A stretch of DNA of 51,133 nt from Actinomadura madurae (GCF_900115095.1 NZ_FOVH01000015.1:213973-265105); one strand, 5' to 3'; shown: positions 24,454-33,520, counted from the stretch's first letter. Numbers and translations: made by a program. The notes: generated by a model not told the origin, from the sequence alone.

Positions 24454-24758
24454 TCCGCGCCCGCGCCGCGCCTGTCCGTAACCCCGCCGGCCCGCCCCAT
24501 GCCCGCTGCCTGCGGATTCATTGTTGTATGCCCAGATTGTCCGATAACAAAGGGTGATCGTCGGGGCGAATGATCACATATTCCCGTCTGACCACTTCCG
24601 GCCTACATTGATAAATGCTGGCATTTCGGGAGGGTTCGCGCGGCTCTTCGGGGACGTACGCCACAGGAGCCTCTCGATGGCCACGTTTACCGGGTGACCG
24701 CCCGGATATCGGGCATCGATGTACGTCTCCGTGCCGCCACCGCCCCCGAAGGAACCAC
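24454..24758 (+). promoter_or_regulatory. AT-richer leader and operator region of the hopanoid operon
   Basis: These 305 bases contain no supportable gene and are clearly less GC-rich than their surroundings. They hold nested inverted repeats: CATT-GATA-AATG at 24606-24617 overlapping AAATGC-TG-GCATTT at 24613-24626, and TTGTT (24521-24525) against AACAA (24546-24550) enclosing TTGT-CCGATA-ACAA. TACATT at 24604 may be a -10 box. AAGGAACCAC before the ATG at 24759 is the hpnC ribosome-binding site. This is the only sizeable gap before seven tightly packed hopanoid genes, so it should hold their promoter and regulator sites. Confidence 0.6.
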
Positions 24759-25616
24759 ATGTCCGTCAGCGAGCGTTTGCGGAACGCCGACGAGGAGCGC
24801 CGCACCAGGGCCGAACTGCAGTCCCGGGAGAACTTCCCGGTCGCCACCCGGCTGCTCCCCGCGCGCCACCGCGAGCACCTGCTGAACGTGTACGGCTACG
24901 CCCGGCTGGTCGACGACATCGGCGACGAGGCGCCGCCGGGCGACCGGGCGGACCTGCTCGACCTGGTCGAACGCGATCTCGACCGCGTCTACGCGGGGAC
25001 GGCGCCGGAGCTTCCCGTCATCCGCGACCTCGCCGGGACGATCGTCGCCCGCCGCGTCCCGGCGGAGCCGTTCCGCCGCCTCATCGAGGCCAACCGCAGG
25101 GACCAGGCCGTCACCCGGTACGCCACGTTCGACGACCTGGTGGGGTACTGCGCGCTGTCGGCCGACCCCGTCGGGCACATCGTCCTGCACGTGTTCGGCG
25201 CCGCCACCCCGGCCCGGCTCCGGCTGTCGGACAAGGTGTGCACCGCCCTGCAGATCATCGAGCACTGCCAGGACGTCGGCGAGGACTACCGCAACGGGCG
25301 GATCTACCTCCCGGGCGACGACCTGCGGCGGTTCGGCTGCGTCGAGGCCGACCTGGCCGCGCCCGTCACCCCGACCCGCCTGCGCGGGGTCGTCGCCCTC
25401 CAGGCGAAGCGGGCGAGGCGGATGCTGGACGAGGGCGCCGCCCTCACCGGCGGGCTCCGCGGGTTCGCACGCGTCGCCGTCGCCGGATACGTCGCGGGAG
25501 GTCTCGCCGCGATCGCCGGGCTGGAACGCGACGCCTACGACGTCCTGGGCGGCCCGTCACGACCACGCAAAGGGCGGCTGCTCGCCGAGTGGTCGCGGAC
25601 CTTGGGAAGGAGATGA
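24759..25616 (+). CDS. hpnC: Hydroxysqualene synthase HpnC
   Basis: This is a trans-isoprenyl diphosphate synthase (squalene/phytoene synthase fold) of 285 residues. In the HpnC-D-E route, HpnC turns presqualene diphosphate into hydroxysqualene. Seen here are ENFPVATRLLPARHREHLL near the start, the first acidic motif LVDDIGDE (about residue 53) and the second EHCQDVGEDYRNGRIYLPGD (about residue 168). The ENFPVAS-like start distinguishes HpnC from HpnD. ATG 24759 has AAGGAACC upstream; the frame is open 48 codons further, without support. First gene of the hopanoid operon, nine bases before hpnD. Confidence 0.93.
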   Translation: MSVSERLRNADEERRTRAELQSRENFPVATRLLPARHREHLLNVYGYARLVDDIGDEAPPGDRADLLDLVERDLDRVYAGTAPELPVIRDLAGTIVARRVPAEPFRRLIEANRRDQAVTRYATFDDLVGYCALSADPVGHIVLHVFGAATPARLRLSDKVCTALQIIEHCQDVGEDYRNGRIYLPGDDLRRFGCVEADLAAPVTPTRLRGVVALQAKRARRMLDEGAALTGGLRGFARVAVAGYVAGGLAAIAGLERDAYDVLGGPSRPRKGRLLAEWSRTLGRR

Positions 25617-25625
25617 GAAGACCAG

Positions 25626-26486
25626 ATGGACGCACCCACCGCCTACCGGCACTGCGAGAACGTCGTGCGTTCGCAGGCGCGCAACTTCTCGTACGGGATC
25701 CGGCTGCTTCCCCAGGGGAAACGACGCGCGCTGAGCGCCGTCTACGCGTTCGCCCGGCGGATCGACGACATCGGCGACGACCACGGCGCGCCGGCAGCCG
25801 GCCGGCTCGCCCGGCTGGCGGACCAGCGCGCCCGCCTCGCCGACCTGGACGCCCACCCGTCCGACCCGGTCCTGGTCGCGCTCGCCGACGCGGCCCGCCG
25901 CCATCCGATCCCGCTGGAGGCGTTCGGCGAGCTGATCGACGGCTGCGAGGCCGACGTCCGCGGCGAGACCTACGACACCTTCGACGACCTGCACTGGTAC
26001 TGCCGCTGCGTGGCCGGCGCCGTCGGCCGCCTGTCCCTCGGCGTGTTCGGGACGTCCGACCCGGACACGGCCGTGCCCCGCGCCGACGCGCTGGGCGTCG
26101 CGCTGCAGCTGACGAACATCCTGCGGGACGTCCGCGAGGACGGGCTGAACGGCCGCGTCTACCTTCCCGCCAAGGACCTGGCCCGGTTCGGGTGCACGCT
26201 GGAGCGGGACGCGTCCGGCCGCCTGACCGACGACCCGGAGCGGCTGGCGAACCTCGTCCGGTTCGAGGCGGCGCGGGCCGCCGAGTGGTACGGCACCGGC
26301 CTGGAACTGCTGCCCATGCTCGACCGGCGCAGCGCCGCCTGCGCGGGCGCGATGGCGGGCATCTACCGGCAGGTGCTGAGACGCATCACGGCCGACCCGC
26401 TGGCCGCGCTGGAGAAGCGCACGTCCCTCCCGGCCTGGGAGAAGGCGGCCGTGTCCGCCAGGGCGATGGCCGGGATCCGCAGATGA
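25626..26486 (+). CDS. hpnD: Presqualene diphosphate synthase HpnD
   Basis: This 286-residue enzyme joins two farnesyl diphosphates to presqualene diphosphate. Motifs are RSQARNFSYGIRLLPQGKRR near residue 15, AFARRIDDIGDD (first acidic motif) near residue 45, and LTNILRDVREDGLNGRVYLP (second acidic motif) near residue 163. AAGGAGATGAGAAGACC precedes the ATG. The last four bases overlap the start of hpnE. It shares its fold with HpnC but keeps the classical phytoene-synthase spacing. Confidence 0.94.
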   Translation: MDAPTAYRHCENVVRSQARNFSYGIRLLPQGKRRALSAVYAFARRIDDIGDDHGAPAAGRLARLADQRARLADLDAHPSDPVLVALADAARRHPIPLEAFGELIDGCEADVRGETYDTFDDLHWYCRCVAGAVGRLSLGVFGTSDPDTAVPRADALGVALQLTNILRDVREDGLNGRVYLPAKDLARFGCTLERDASGRLTDDPERLANLVRFEAARAAEWYGTGLELLPMLDRRSAACAGAMAGIYRQVLRRITADPLAALEKRTSLPAWEKAAVSARAMAGIRR

Positions 26487-27841
26487 GCGCCGGGGACGGC
26501 ACCGGGGGAGAGGTCGCGATCGTCGGCGGCGGCCTCGCCGGGATCACCGCGGCGCTGGCGCTCCAGGAGACCGGCGCGCGGGTCACGATCTACGAGGCGC
26601 GCCCCCGGCTCGGCGGCGCCACCCACTCCTTCACCCGGGACGGCCTGACCGTCGACAACGGGCAGCACATCTTCCTCAAGTGCTGCTCGGCGTACCAGGG
26701 GCTGCTGGCCAGGCTGGACGCGCTGGACCGCGTCCGCGTCCAGGACCGCTTCGACGTCCGGGTGCTCACCCCGGACGGCGCCGCAGGGCGGCTCCGCCGC
26801 GCCAAGGCCCCCGGCCCGCTGCACCTCCTGCCCGCCCTCGCCCGCTACGAGCTGCTCTCCCCGGCCGACCGGCTGCGCGCGACCCTCGCCTCCCTGGCCC
26901 TGGACCGCCTCGACCCGGCCGACCCGTCGCTCGACGGGATCCGCACGGGCGCCTGGCTGGCGCGCCACGGCCAGCGGCGGCAGGCCCGCGAGGCGCTCTG
27001 GGAGCTGTTCGTCACCGCCGCCCTCAACGTCCGGCTCGACGACGCCGCGCTCGGGCCGGCCGCCTTCGTGTGCAAGACCGCGCTCCTCGGCCGCCAGGAC
27101 GCCGCCGACATCGGCGTGCCCACCGTCCCGCTCGGCGACCTGCACGGCACGATCCCGGCGGCGAGGATCGAGCGGGACGGCGGCCGGATCCACCTCGGCG
27201 CCAAGGTCACGGCGATCGACGCGGGCCCGAAGCTCGTCGTGAACGGCTCCCCGGTCGGCGCCGACGCGGTCGTCGTCGCGGTGCCGCACCGGGCCGCGTC
27301 CGCGCTCGTCCCCGCGGAGGCGTCCCCGGACCGGGGGAGATGGGACGGCCTCGGCTCCAGTCCCATCGTCAACGTCCACGTCGTCTACGACCGGCCCGTC
27401 CTGCGCGAGCCGTTCGCCGCCGCGGTCGGATCGCCCGTCCAGTGGGTGTTCGACCGCACCGCGGTGAGCGGCCTCACCGGCGGCCAGTACCTCGCGGTCT
27501 CGGTCTCGGCGGCCGACCGCTGGATCGACACGCCCACCGCCGAACTTCGCGAGGTGTACCTCACCGCGCTGGAGCGGCTGTTCCCGGCCGCCCGCCGCGC
27601 CCGCGTCACCGACTTCTTCGTGACCCGGGAGCGGCACGCCACATTCCGCCAGAGCCCCGGCAGCGGCGCGCTGCGCCCAGCGTCCGCGACCCGGCTGCCG
27701 TGGCTGTTCCTCGCCGGCGCGTGGACGGACACGGGCTGGCCCGACACGATGGAGGGAGCCGTGCGCAGCGGCCTCACCGCCGCCCGCCTCGTCCGGCGGC
27801 ACCTGCAGCAGGTGGACACCGGCGGGGTGAACGGCCGATGA
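26483..27841 (+). CDS. hpnE: Hydroxysqualene dehydroxylase HpnE
   Basis: This FAD-dependent amine-oxidase-fold protein of 452 residues reduces hydroxysqualene to squalene. It has an N-terminal Rossmann VAIVGGGLAGITAALALQET, the following RLGGATHSF, and the family segment VDNGQHIFLKCCSAYQGLL near residue 56. FVTAALNVRLDDAALGPAAF and the C-terminal FAD-contacting FLAGAWTDTGWPDTMEGAVR complete the pattern. The LGGATHSF(T) and DNGQH pair is typical of HpnE rather than phytoene desaturases. It overlaps both neighbours by four bases. Confidence 0.93.
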   Translation: MSAGDGTGGEVAIVGGGLAGITAALALQETGARVTIYEARPRLGGATHSFTRDGLTVDNGQHIFLKCCSAYQGLLARLDALDRVRVQDRFDVRVLTPDGAAGRLRRAKAPGPLHLLPALARYELLSPADRLRATLASLALDRLDPADPSLDGIRTGAWLARHGQRRQAREALWELFVTAALNVRLDDAALGPAAFVCKTALLGRQDAADIGVPTVPLGDLHGTIPAARIERDGGRIHLGAKVTAIDAGPKLVVNGSPVGADAVVVAVPHRAASALVPAEASPDRGRWDGLGSSPIVNVHVVYDRPVLREPFAAAVGSPVQWVFDRTAVSGLTGGQYLAVSVSAADRWIDTPTAELREVYLTALERLFPAARRARVTDFFVTRERHATFRQSPGSGALRPASATRLPWLFLAGAWTDTGWPDTMEGAVRSGLTAARLVRRHLQQVDTGGVNGR

Positions 27842-28848
27842 CCACCGTCCCCACCTCGATCACCGACGGGCGCGCCCTGGTCGACCAGGCCATGCGCGCC
27901 TCCGCGGAGCGGCTCGACCCGTGGACCCGCCGCGTCGTCGCCTACCACCTCGGCTGGACCGACGAGGACGGCCGGCCCGCCGCGGCGGGCGGCAAGGCGC
28001 TGCGCCCCGCGCTCGCGCTGCTGTCCGCGCGGGCCGCCGAGACCTCCTACGAGACGGCGCTGCCCGGCGCCGTCGCCGTCGAGTTCGTGCACGCGTTCTC
28101 GCTGCTGCACGACGACATCATGGACGGCGACCGGACCCGCCGGCACCGGCCCGCCGCGTGGACGGTCTTCGGCCCGTCCGCCGCGATCCTCGGCGGCGAC
28201 GCGCTGCTCGCGCTGTCGGAGGAGCTGCTGCTCGACCAGCACACCCGGGGCGCGCACTGGGCGGCGCGCGCCCTGACCGCCGCCACCCAGCGGCTCATCT
28301 CCGGGCAGGCGCTCGACATCGGGTTCGAGTCCCGCGACGACGTGGCCCTCGACGAGTGCCTGACCATGGCGGCGGACAAGACCGGCGCGCTGCTCGCCTG
28401 CGCCTGCTCGATCGGCGCGATGCTCGGCGAGGGCCCCACCCGCCTCGTCACCGCGCTGACCGGGTACGGCGCCGAGCTCGGGCTCGCGTTCCAGCTCGTG
28501 GACGACCTGCTCGGCATCTGGGGCAGCCCGGAGACGACCGGCAAGCCCGTCCTGTCCGACCTGCGGGCGCGCAAGAAGTCGCTGCCGGTGGTGTACGCGC
28601 TGACGTCCGGCCGGCCGGAGTCGCGGAGGCTCGCCGACCTGTACGCCGACCCGGAGCCGCCGTCCGAGGACGCCCTGCGGGAGATGGCCCGGCTCGTCGA
28701 GGCGGCGGGCGGCCGGGACTGGGCCGCGGCCGAGGCGGACCGCCGCATCGCCGCCGCGGACCGGTGCCTCGACGACTCCGGCATGGACGGCCTCGTCGCC
28801 GCCGAGTTCCGCGACATCGCACGCTTCGTCACCTCCCGGGACCACTGA
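27838..28848 (+). CDS. Polyprenyl diphosphate synthase (probably farnesyl diphosphate)
   Basis: This is a trans-prenyltransferase of 336 residues with the first aspartate-rich motif HDDIMDGDRTRRHRP (Asp92, Asp93, Asp96) and the second QLVDDLLGIWG (Asp222, Asp223). GGKALRPAL supplies the diphosphate-binding Lys/Arg. In this operon it should make the farnesyl diphosphate consumed by HpnD, but chain length cannot be read with certainty; residues before the first motif are VEFVHAFSLLH, with Phe and Ser at the positions that often limit chain length. The start overlaps the hpnE stop; 35 bases separate it from shc. Confidence 0.9.
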   Translation: MTTVPTSITDGRALVDQAMRASAERLDPWTRRVVAYHLGWTDEDGRPAAAGGKALRPALALLSARAAETSYETALPGAVAVEFVHAFSLLHDDIMDGDRTRRHRPAAWTVFGPSAAILGGDALLALSEELLLDQHTRGAHWAARALTAATQRLISGQALDIGFESRDDVALDECLTMAADKTGALLACACSIGAMLGEGPTRLVTALTGYGAELGLAFQLVDDLLGIWGSPETTGKPVLSDLRARKKSLPVVYALTSGRPESRRLADLYADPEPPSEDALREMARLVEAAGGRDWAAAEADRRIAAADRCLDDSGMDGLVAAEFRDIARFVTSRDH

Positions 28849-28883
28849 CACGCCGGCGCGCGGACGAGAAGGGAAAGCGCTGA

Positions 28884-30749
28884 ATGACCACGACCGAAGT
28901 TCCCGGACTCACCGGCGCGGCCTCCGCCGCCGTCGAGGCCGCCCGCGACCGCCTGCTCGGGCTCCAGTCGCCCGAGGGCTGGTGGAAGGCCGAGCTGGAG
29001 ACCAACGTGACCATGGACGCGGAGGACCTGCTGCTCCGCGAGTTCCTCGGCATCGGCTCGGAGGAGGAGACCCGGGAGGCGGCCCGCTGGATCCGGTCCC
29101 GGCAGCGGGACGACGGCACCTGGGCGAACTTCCACGGCGGCCCCGCCGACCTGTCCACGACCGTCGAGGCGTACGTCGCGCTGCGGCTCGCCGGGGACCC
29201 CGTGGACGCCCCGCACATGCGCCGGGCCGCCGCGTACGCGCGGGAGGCGGGCGGCATCGAGGGCAGCCGCGTCTTCACCCGGATCTGGCTGGCGCTGTTC
29301 GGGCAGTGGTCGTGGGACGACCTGCCCGTCATGCCGCCCGAGCTGATGTTCCTGCCGAGCCGGGTGCCGCTGAACGTGTACGACTGGGCGTGCTGGGCGC
29401 GGCAGACGATCGTCCCGCTGACGATCCTCGGGTCGCTGCGCCCCGTCCGGAGCCTGCCGTTCGACCTGCCGGAGCTGCGCGCCGGGCGGGCGCCCGCGCG
29501 GGCGGCGACGGGCTGGGGGCGGGCGTTCAACGCGCTCGACCGCGTCCTGCACGTGTACGAGAAGCGGCCGGTGCGCCCGCTCCGGACCGCCGCGATGCGC
29601 CGCGCGGCCGACTGGATCATCGCGCGGCAGGAGGCCGACGGCTGCTGGGGCGGGATCCAGCCGCCGTGGGTGTACTCCCTGATGGCGCTGCACGAACTCG
29701 GCTACGGCCTGGACCACCCGGTCATCAAGCGCGGGCTGGCGGGGCTGGAGAGGTTCACGATCCGGGACGAGAAGGGGCGCCGGCTGGAGGCGTGCCAGTC
29801 GCCGGTCTGGGACACCGTGCTCGCCGTGAACGCGCTCGCCGACGCGGGCGTCCCGCCGGACGACCCGGCGCTGCTGCGGGCGGCGCGCTGGATCGTCGGG
29901 GAGGAGGTCCGCGGGCCGGGGGACTGGGCGGTGCGGCGGCCGGACACCCCGCCGGGCGGCTGGGCGTTCGAGTTCGACAACGACGTCTACCCCGACACCG
30001 ACGACACCGCCGAGGCGATCCTGGCGCTGCGGAGGGTGGCCCTGCCGGAGGCGGAGGCGCCGATCGAGCGGGCGGTCCGCTGGCTGAACGGCATGGCGTC
30101 GCGGGACGGCGGCTTCGGCGCCTTCGACGCCGACAACACCCGCGAACTGTGCACCAAGCTGCCGTTCTGCGACTTCGGTGCTGTCATCGACCCGCCGTCG
30201 GCCGACGTCACCGCGCACGTCGTCGAGGCGCTCGCCAAGGAGGGCCTCGCGGAGTCGACCGTGGTGAAGCGGGCCGTCGTGTGGCTGCTGAAGGCGCAGG
30301 AGCAGGACGGCTCCTGGTTCGGGCGCTGGGGCGCCAACCACGTCTACGGGACGGGCGGCGTCGTCCCGGCGCTGATCGCCGCCGGCGTCCGCCCGGACAA
30401 GCCCGCGATCCGGCGCGCGGTGGCGTGGCTGGAGGCGCACCAGAACGAGGATGGCGGATGGGGCGAGGACCTGCGCTCCTACGACGACCCGGCGTGGATC
30501 GGCCGGGGCGCGTCCACCCCGTCCCAGACGGCATGGGCGCTGCTGGCCCTGCTCGCCGCCGGCGAACGCTCCGCCGCCGTGGACGCCGGCGTGCGCTGGC
30601 TCGTCGACAACCAGCGCCCGGACGGGAACTGGGACGAGGACGCGTTCACCGGCACCGGCTTCCCCGGCGACTTCTACATCAACTACCACCTGTACCGGCT
30701 GGTGTTCCCCGTCAGCGCCCTGGGCCGCTACCTCGGAGGTGCCACATGA
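28884..30749 (+). CDS. shc: Squalene-hopene cyclase
   Basis: This 621-residue enzyme of normal bacterial SHC length cyclises squalene to hopene at the cytoplasmic membrane face. The catalytic DxDD motif is DTDDTAEA at residues 371-374. Many QW repeats are seen: LGLQSPEGWWKAEL, IRSRQRDDGTWANFHGGP, IIARQEADGCWGGIQPPW, LLKAQEQDGSWFGRWGANHV, LEAHQNEDGGWGED and LVDNQRPDGNWDEDAFTGTG. GAGAAGGGAAAGCG precedes the ATG. Its end overlaps the next gene (CACATGACG). Confidence 0.97.
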   Translation: MTTTEVPGLTGAASAAVEAARDRLLGLQSPEGWWKAELETNVTMDAEDLLLREFLGIGSEEETREAARWIRSRQRDDGTWANFHGGPADLSTTVEAYVALRLAGDPVDAPHMRRAAAYAREAGGIEGSRVFTRIWLALFGQWSWDDLPVMPPELMFLPSRVPLNVYDWACWARQTIVPLTILGSLRPVRSLPFDLPELRAGRAPARAATGWGRAFNALDRVLHVYEKRPVRPLRTAAMRRAADWIIARQEADGCWGGIQPPWVYSLMALHELGYGLDHPVIKRGLAGLERFTIRDEKGRRLEACQSPVWDTVLAVNALADAGVPPDDPALLRAARWIVGEEVRGPGDWAVRRPDTPPGGWAFEFDNDVYPDTDDTAEAILALRRVALPEAEAPIERAVRWLNGMASRDGGFGAFDADNTRELCTKLPFCDFGAVIDPPSADVTAHVVEALAKEGLAESTVVKRAVVWLLKAQEQDGSWFGRWGANHVYGTGGVVPALIAAGVRPDKPAIRRAVAWLEAHQNEDGGWGEDLRSYDDPAWIGRGASTPSQTAWALLALLAAGERSAAVDAGVRWLVDNQRPDGNWDEDAFTGTGFPGDFYINYHLYRLVFPVSALGRYLGGAT

Positions 30750-32230
30750 CGCGGCTCGTGGTGTGCGCGGCGCTCGGCATCGAGGCCCGCGCGCTCTCCC
30801 AGGACGGCGACCTGAACGTCGTCCGCATCGGCATGGGGCCGGCCAAGGCGCGGTCGGCCGCCGGGCACCTGCCGGAGTTCGGGGCGCTCGCCATCGTGGG
30901 GTGCGGCGGCGCGCTGGACGACCGGCTGCGTCCCGGCGACCTGTTCGTCGCGACCGAGGTGCGGGGCGCGTCCGGCACCGTGCGGTGCCGGTCGGCCGAA
31001 CCCCTCGCCGGCCTGCTGGAACGCACCACCGGCGCGACCGTCCACCGGGGGCCGCTCGTCACGGTGGACCACATGGTGACGGGCTCGGAGCGCGCGTCGC
31101 TGGCCGCGACGGGCGCGCTCGTCGCCGACATGGAGTCCGCCGAGCTGGCCGCGGCGGCGGGGGAGCGGCCGTTCGCGGTCGTGCGCGCCATCGTCGACAC
31201 CCCGGGCCGCCCCCTGGTCAGCCCCGCGACGATCCCGGGCGGGACCGCCGCGCTGCGCCGGCTGCGCACGGTCGGCCCCGCCCTGCGGGAATGGGCGGGC
31301 GCCGCCGGCCCGCGCCGCCTCCTCCTCGCCGGTCCCCGGTCGTTCTGCGCCGGGGTGGAGCGGGCGATCGAGATCGTGGAACGCGCGCTCGCCCTGCACG
31401 GGCCGCCCGTCTACGTGCGCAAGCAGATCGTCCACAACTCCCATGTGGTGGACGACCTGAGCGGCCGCGGCGCCGTCTTCGTCGACGAGCTCGACGAGGT
31501 GCCGCCCGGCTCGGTCACGGTGTTCTCCGCGCACGGCGTCGCGCCCGCCGTCCGGGCGGAGGCCGGGCGGCGCGAGCTGCGGGTGATCGACGCGACCTGC
31601 CCCCTCGTGTCGAAGGTGCACGCCGAGGCCCGCCGGTTCGCGGCGCAGGGCCACCTCGTCGCGCTGATCGGGCACGCCGGGCACGAGGAGGTCGAGGGCA
31701 CCCTCGGCGAGGCGCCGTCCTCCACCTACCTCGTCGAGAACCCGGAGGACGTCGCGTCGCTGCCCGCGGACCGTCCCGTCGCCTACCTGACCCAGACCAC
31801 CCTCGCCGCCGACGAGGCCGGCGAGGTCGCCGCCGCGATCACCGGCCGGTTCCCGGACGCGGTCGGCCCGCACACCGACGACATCTGCTACGCCACCACG
31901 AACCGGCAGGAGGCCGTGACCGGCGTCGCCCGGGACTCCGACCTCGTCCTCGTGGTCGGCTCGGCCAACTCGTCCAACTCCCGCCGCCTCGTCGAGGTGG
32001 CCGAGAGCCGCGGCACGCCGGCGGTGCTGATCGACGGCCCCGCCGACATCCCGCTCGGACGGCTCCGCGAGGCCCGGGTCGTTGGCCTGACCGCCGGCGC
32101 CTCCGCGCCCCCGTCCGTCCTCGACGCGGTCGTGGACGCCCTGCGCGGCCTCGGCCCCGTCGACATCAAGGAGCACACGGTCACGGTGGAGACCACCGAG
32201 TTCACCCTGCCCAAGGAGGTCCGGACATGA
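30746..32230 (+). CDS. Fusion: HpnG-like nucleosidase + IspH (HMBPP reductase)
   Basis: This is one continuous 494-residue frame with two enzymes. Residues 1-180 are a PNP/MTAN-fold protein like HpnG (VVCAALGIEARALS, GMGPAKA, VGCGGALDDRLRPGDLFVAT, VADMESAELAAAA with the catalytic Glu, VRAIVDTPGRPL), which removes adenine from adenosylhopane. Residues 185-494 are IspH, reducing HMBPP to IPP and DMAPP, with all three cluster cysteines: Cys201 in RSFCAGVERAIEIVERAL, Cys285 in IDATCPLVSKVH and Cys381 in DDICYATTNRQEAV, plus LIGHAGHEEVEGT and the SSNSRRLVEVA loop. No start or ribosome-binding site is visible at the domain junction. The C-terminus extends past the usual end (VETTEFTLPKEVRT). It overlaps shc and hpnH by four bases. 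Confidence 0.9.
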   Translation: MTRLVVCAALGIEARALSQDGDLNVVRIGMGPAKARSAAGHLPEFGALAIVGCGGALDDRLRPGDLFVATEVRGASGTVRCRSAEPLAGLLERTTGATVHRGPLVTVDHMVTGSERASLAATGALVADMESAELAAAAGERPFAVVRAIVDTPGRPLVSPATIPGGTAALRRLRTVGPALREWAGAAGPRRLLLAGPRSFCAGVERAIEIVERALALHGPPVYVRKQIVHNSHVVDDLSGRGAVFVDELDEVPPGSVTVFSAHGVAPAVRAEAGRRELRVIDATCPLVSKVHAEARRFAAQGHLVALIGHAGHEEVEGTLGEAPSSTYLVENPEDVASLPADRPVAYLTQTTLAADEAGEVAAAITGRFPDAVGPHTDDICYATTNRQEAVTGVARDSDLVLVVGSANSSNSRRLVEVAESRGTPAVLIDGPADIPLGRLREARVVGLTAGASAPPSVLDAVVDALRGLGPVDIKEHTVTVETTEFTLPKEVRT

Positions 32231-33231
32231 GCATGCCGCTTCGCCAGAGCGTCCGCATCGGCACCTACATCCTCCGCAACAAGCTGCGCGGCAGGGAGAA
32301 GTTCCCGCTGATCGTCGAGCTGGAACCGCTGTTCGCCTGCAACCTCGCCTGCGCCGGCTGCGGGAAGATCCAGCACCCGCACGACGTCCTCAAGAAGCGC
32401 ATGCCGGTCGAGCAGGCCCTCGCCGCGATCGAGGAGTGCGGCGCCCCGATGGTCTCCATCGCGGGCGGGGAACCGCTCATGCACCCGCAGATCGACGAAC
32501 TCGTGGCCGAACTCATCAAGCGCAAGAAATTCGTCTTCCTCTGCACGAACGCGCTGCTCATCCCGAGGAAGATCGACAAATTCAAGCCGTCGCCCTACTT
32601 CGCCTGGGCCGTGCATATCGACGGCCTGCGCGAAAGGCACGACGAGTCCGTCTGCAAGGAAGGCGTCTTCGACGACGCCGTGGCGGCCATCAAGGAATGC
32701 CAGAAGCGCGGTTTCCGCGTCACCACGAACACCACGATCTTCAACACCGACACGCCGCAGACCGTCATCGACGTCCTCAACTACCTCAACGACGACCTCA
32801 AGGTCGACGAGATGATGATCTCGCCGGGCTACGCCTACGACAAAGCCCCGGACCAGGAGCACTTCCTCGGCGTCCAGGAAACCCGGGAACTGTTCAAGAA
32901 GGCGTTCGCGGACGGCAACCGCAGACGCTGGCGCTTCAACCACTCCCCGCTCTTCCTGGATTTCCTGGAAGGCAAGGTCGACTTCCCCTGCACGGCCTGG
33001 GCGATCCCGTCCTACTCCCTCTTCGGCTGGCAGCGCCCCTGCTACCTCATGTCGGACGGCTACGCGCAGACCTACCAGGAGCTCCTGGACGAGACGGACT
33101 GGGACTCCTACGGCCGCGGCCGCGACGCCCGCTGCGCCAACTGCATGGCCCACTGCGGCTACGAACCCACGGCCGTCTTCTCGACCCTGACCTCCCTCAA
33201 GGAATCCCTGAGAGCCGTCCGCTCCGTCTGA
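32227..33231 (+). CDS. hpnH: Radical SAM adenosylhopane synthase HpnH
   Basis: This 334-residue radical SAM enzyme adds a 5'-deoxyadenosyl unit to diploptene, giving adenosylhopane. The cluster motif is CNLACAGC, cysteines 38, 42 and 45 (CxxxCxxC), within the family hallmark ELEPLFACNLACAGCGKIQH. SIAGGEPLMHPQID follows near residue 78, and the C-terminal half carries CTAWAIP, RPCYLM and CANCMAHCGYE cysteines typical of HpnH. It is the last hopanoid gene: ispG, dxs and the aminotransferase HpnO, which follow in streptomycete clusters, are absent here. A hairpin lies 13 bases beyond the stop. Confidence 0.96.
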   Translation: MSMPLRQSVRIGTYILRNKLRGREKFPLIVELEPLFACNLACAGCGKIQHPHDVLKKRMPVEQALAAIEECGAPMVSIAGGEPLMHPQIDELVAELIKRKKFVFLCTNALLIPRKIDKFKPSPYFAWAVHIDGLRERHDESVCKEGVFDDAVAAIKECQKRGFRVTTNTTIFNTDTPQTVIDVLNYLNDDLKVDEMMISPGYAYDKAPDQEHFLGVQETRELFKKAFADGNRRRWRFNHSPLFLDFLEGKVDFPCTAWAIPSYSLFGWQRPCYLMSDGYAQTYQELLDETDWDSYGRGRDARCANCMAHCGYEPTAVFSTLTSLKESLRAVRSV

Positions 33232-33243
33232 CGACCGCCGACC

Positions 33244-33269
33244 CGCCCGGAAAGCCACCTTTCCGGGCG
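33244..33269 (+). terminator. Strong hairpin terminator after hpnH
   Basis: An 11-bp perfect stem with arms CGCCCGGAAAG and CTTTCCGGGCG encloses a CCAC loop 13 bases after the hpnH stop. There is no T-tract, which is usual for high-GC actinobacterial terminators. It closes the hopanoid operon. The following 250 bases to the next gene show no supportable gene. Confidence 0.75.
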
Positions 33270-33520
33270 CCGGCCGTCAGCCCACCTCCGCGATGTACTT
33301 GGTGCCGAATCCGTCCCTTGCCCGGCGAGGGTGGGCCGGGCACCGCTGGCGGGTGTCAGTCCACGACGCCCAGGGCCCAGCCGCGCGCCGGGTCGAGCTG
33401 GCAGATCTAGCCGGAGTAGCGAGCCGTCCGACCTGCGCGGACTTTCGAAGAACCGGCGGGCACCGGTGTGGCGGGGGGATGACGGGGGAGCATCCGCGCA
33501 GTGGCGTGGAGGGGGCGCAC

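Noticed and set aside
24521..24550. TTGTT/AACAA region considered as a riboswitch
   Set aside because: The arms are short and distant, and I cannot build a conserved multi-helix structure; treated as possible operator DNA only.
33293..33520. Open frame upstream of the GAP-family gene as an N-terminal extension
   Set aside because: It has no hydrophobic or family sequence, and a better ribosome-binding site precedes GTG 33521.
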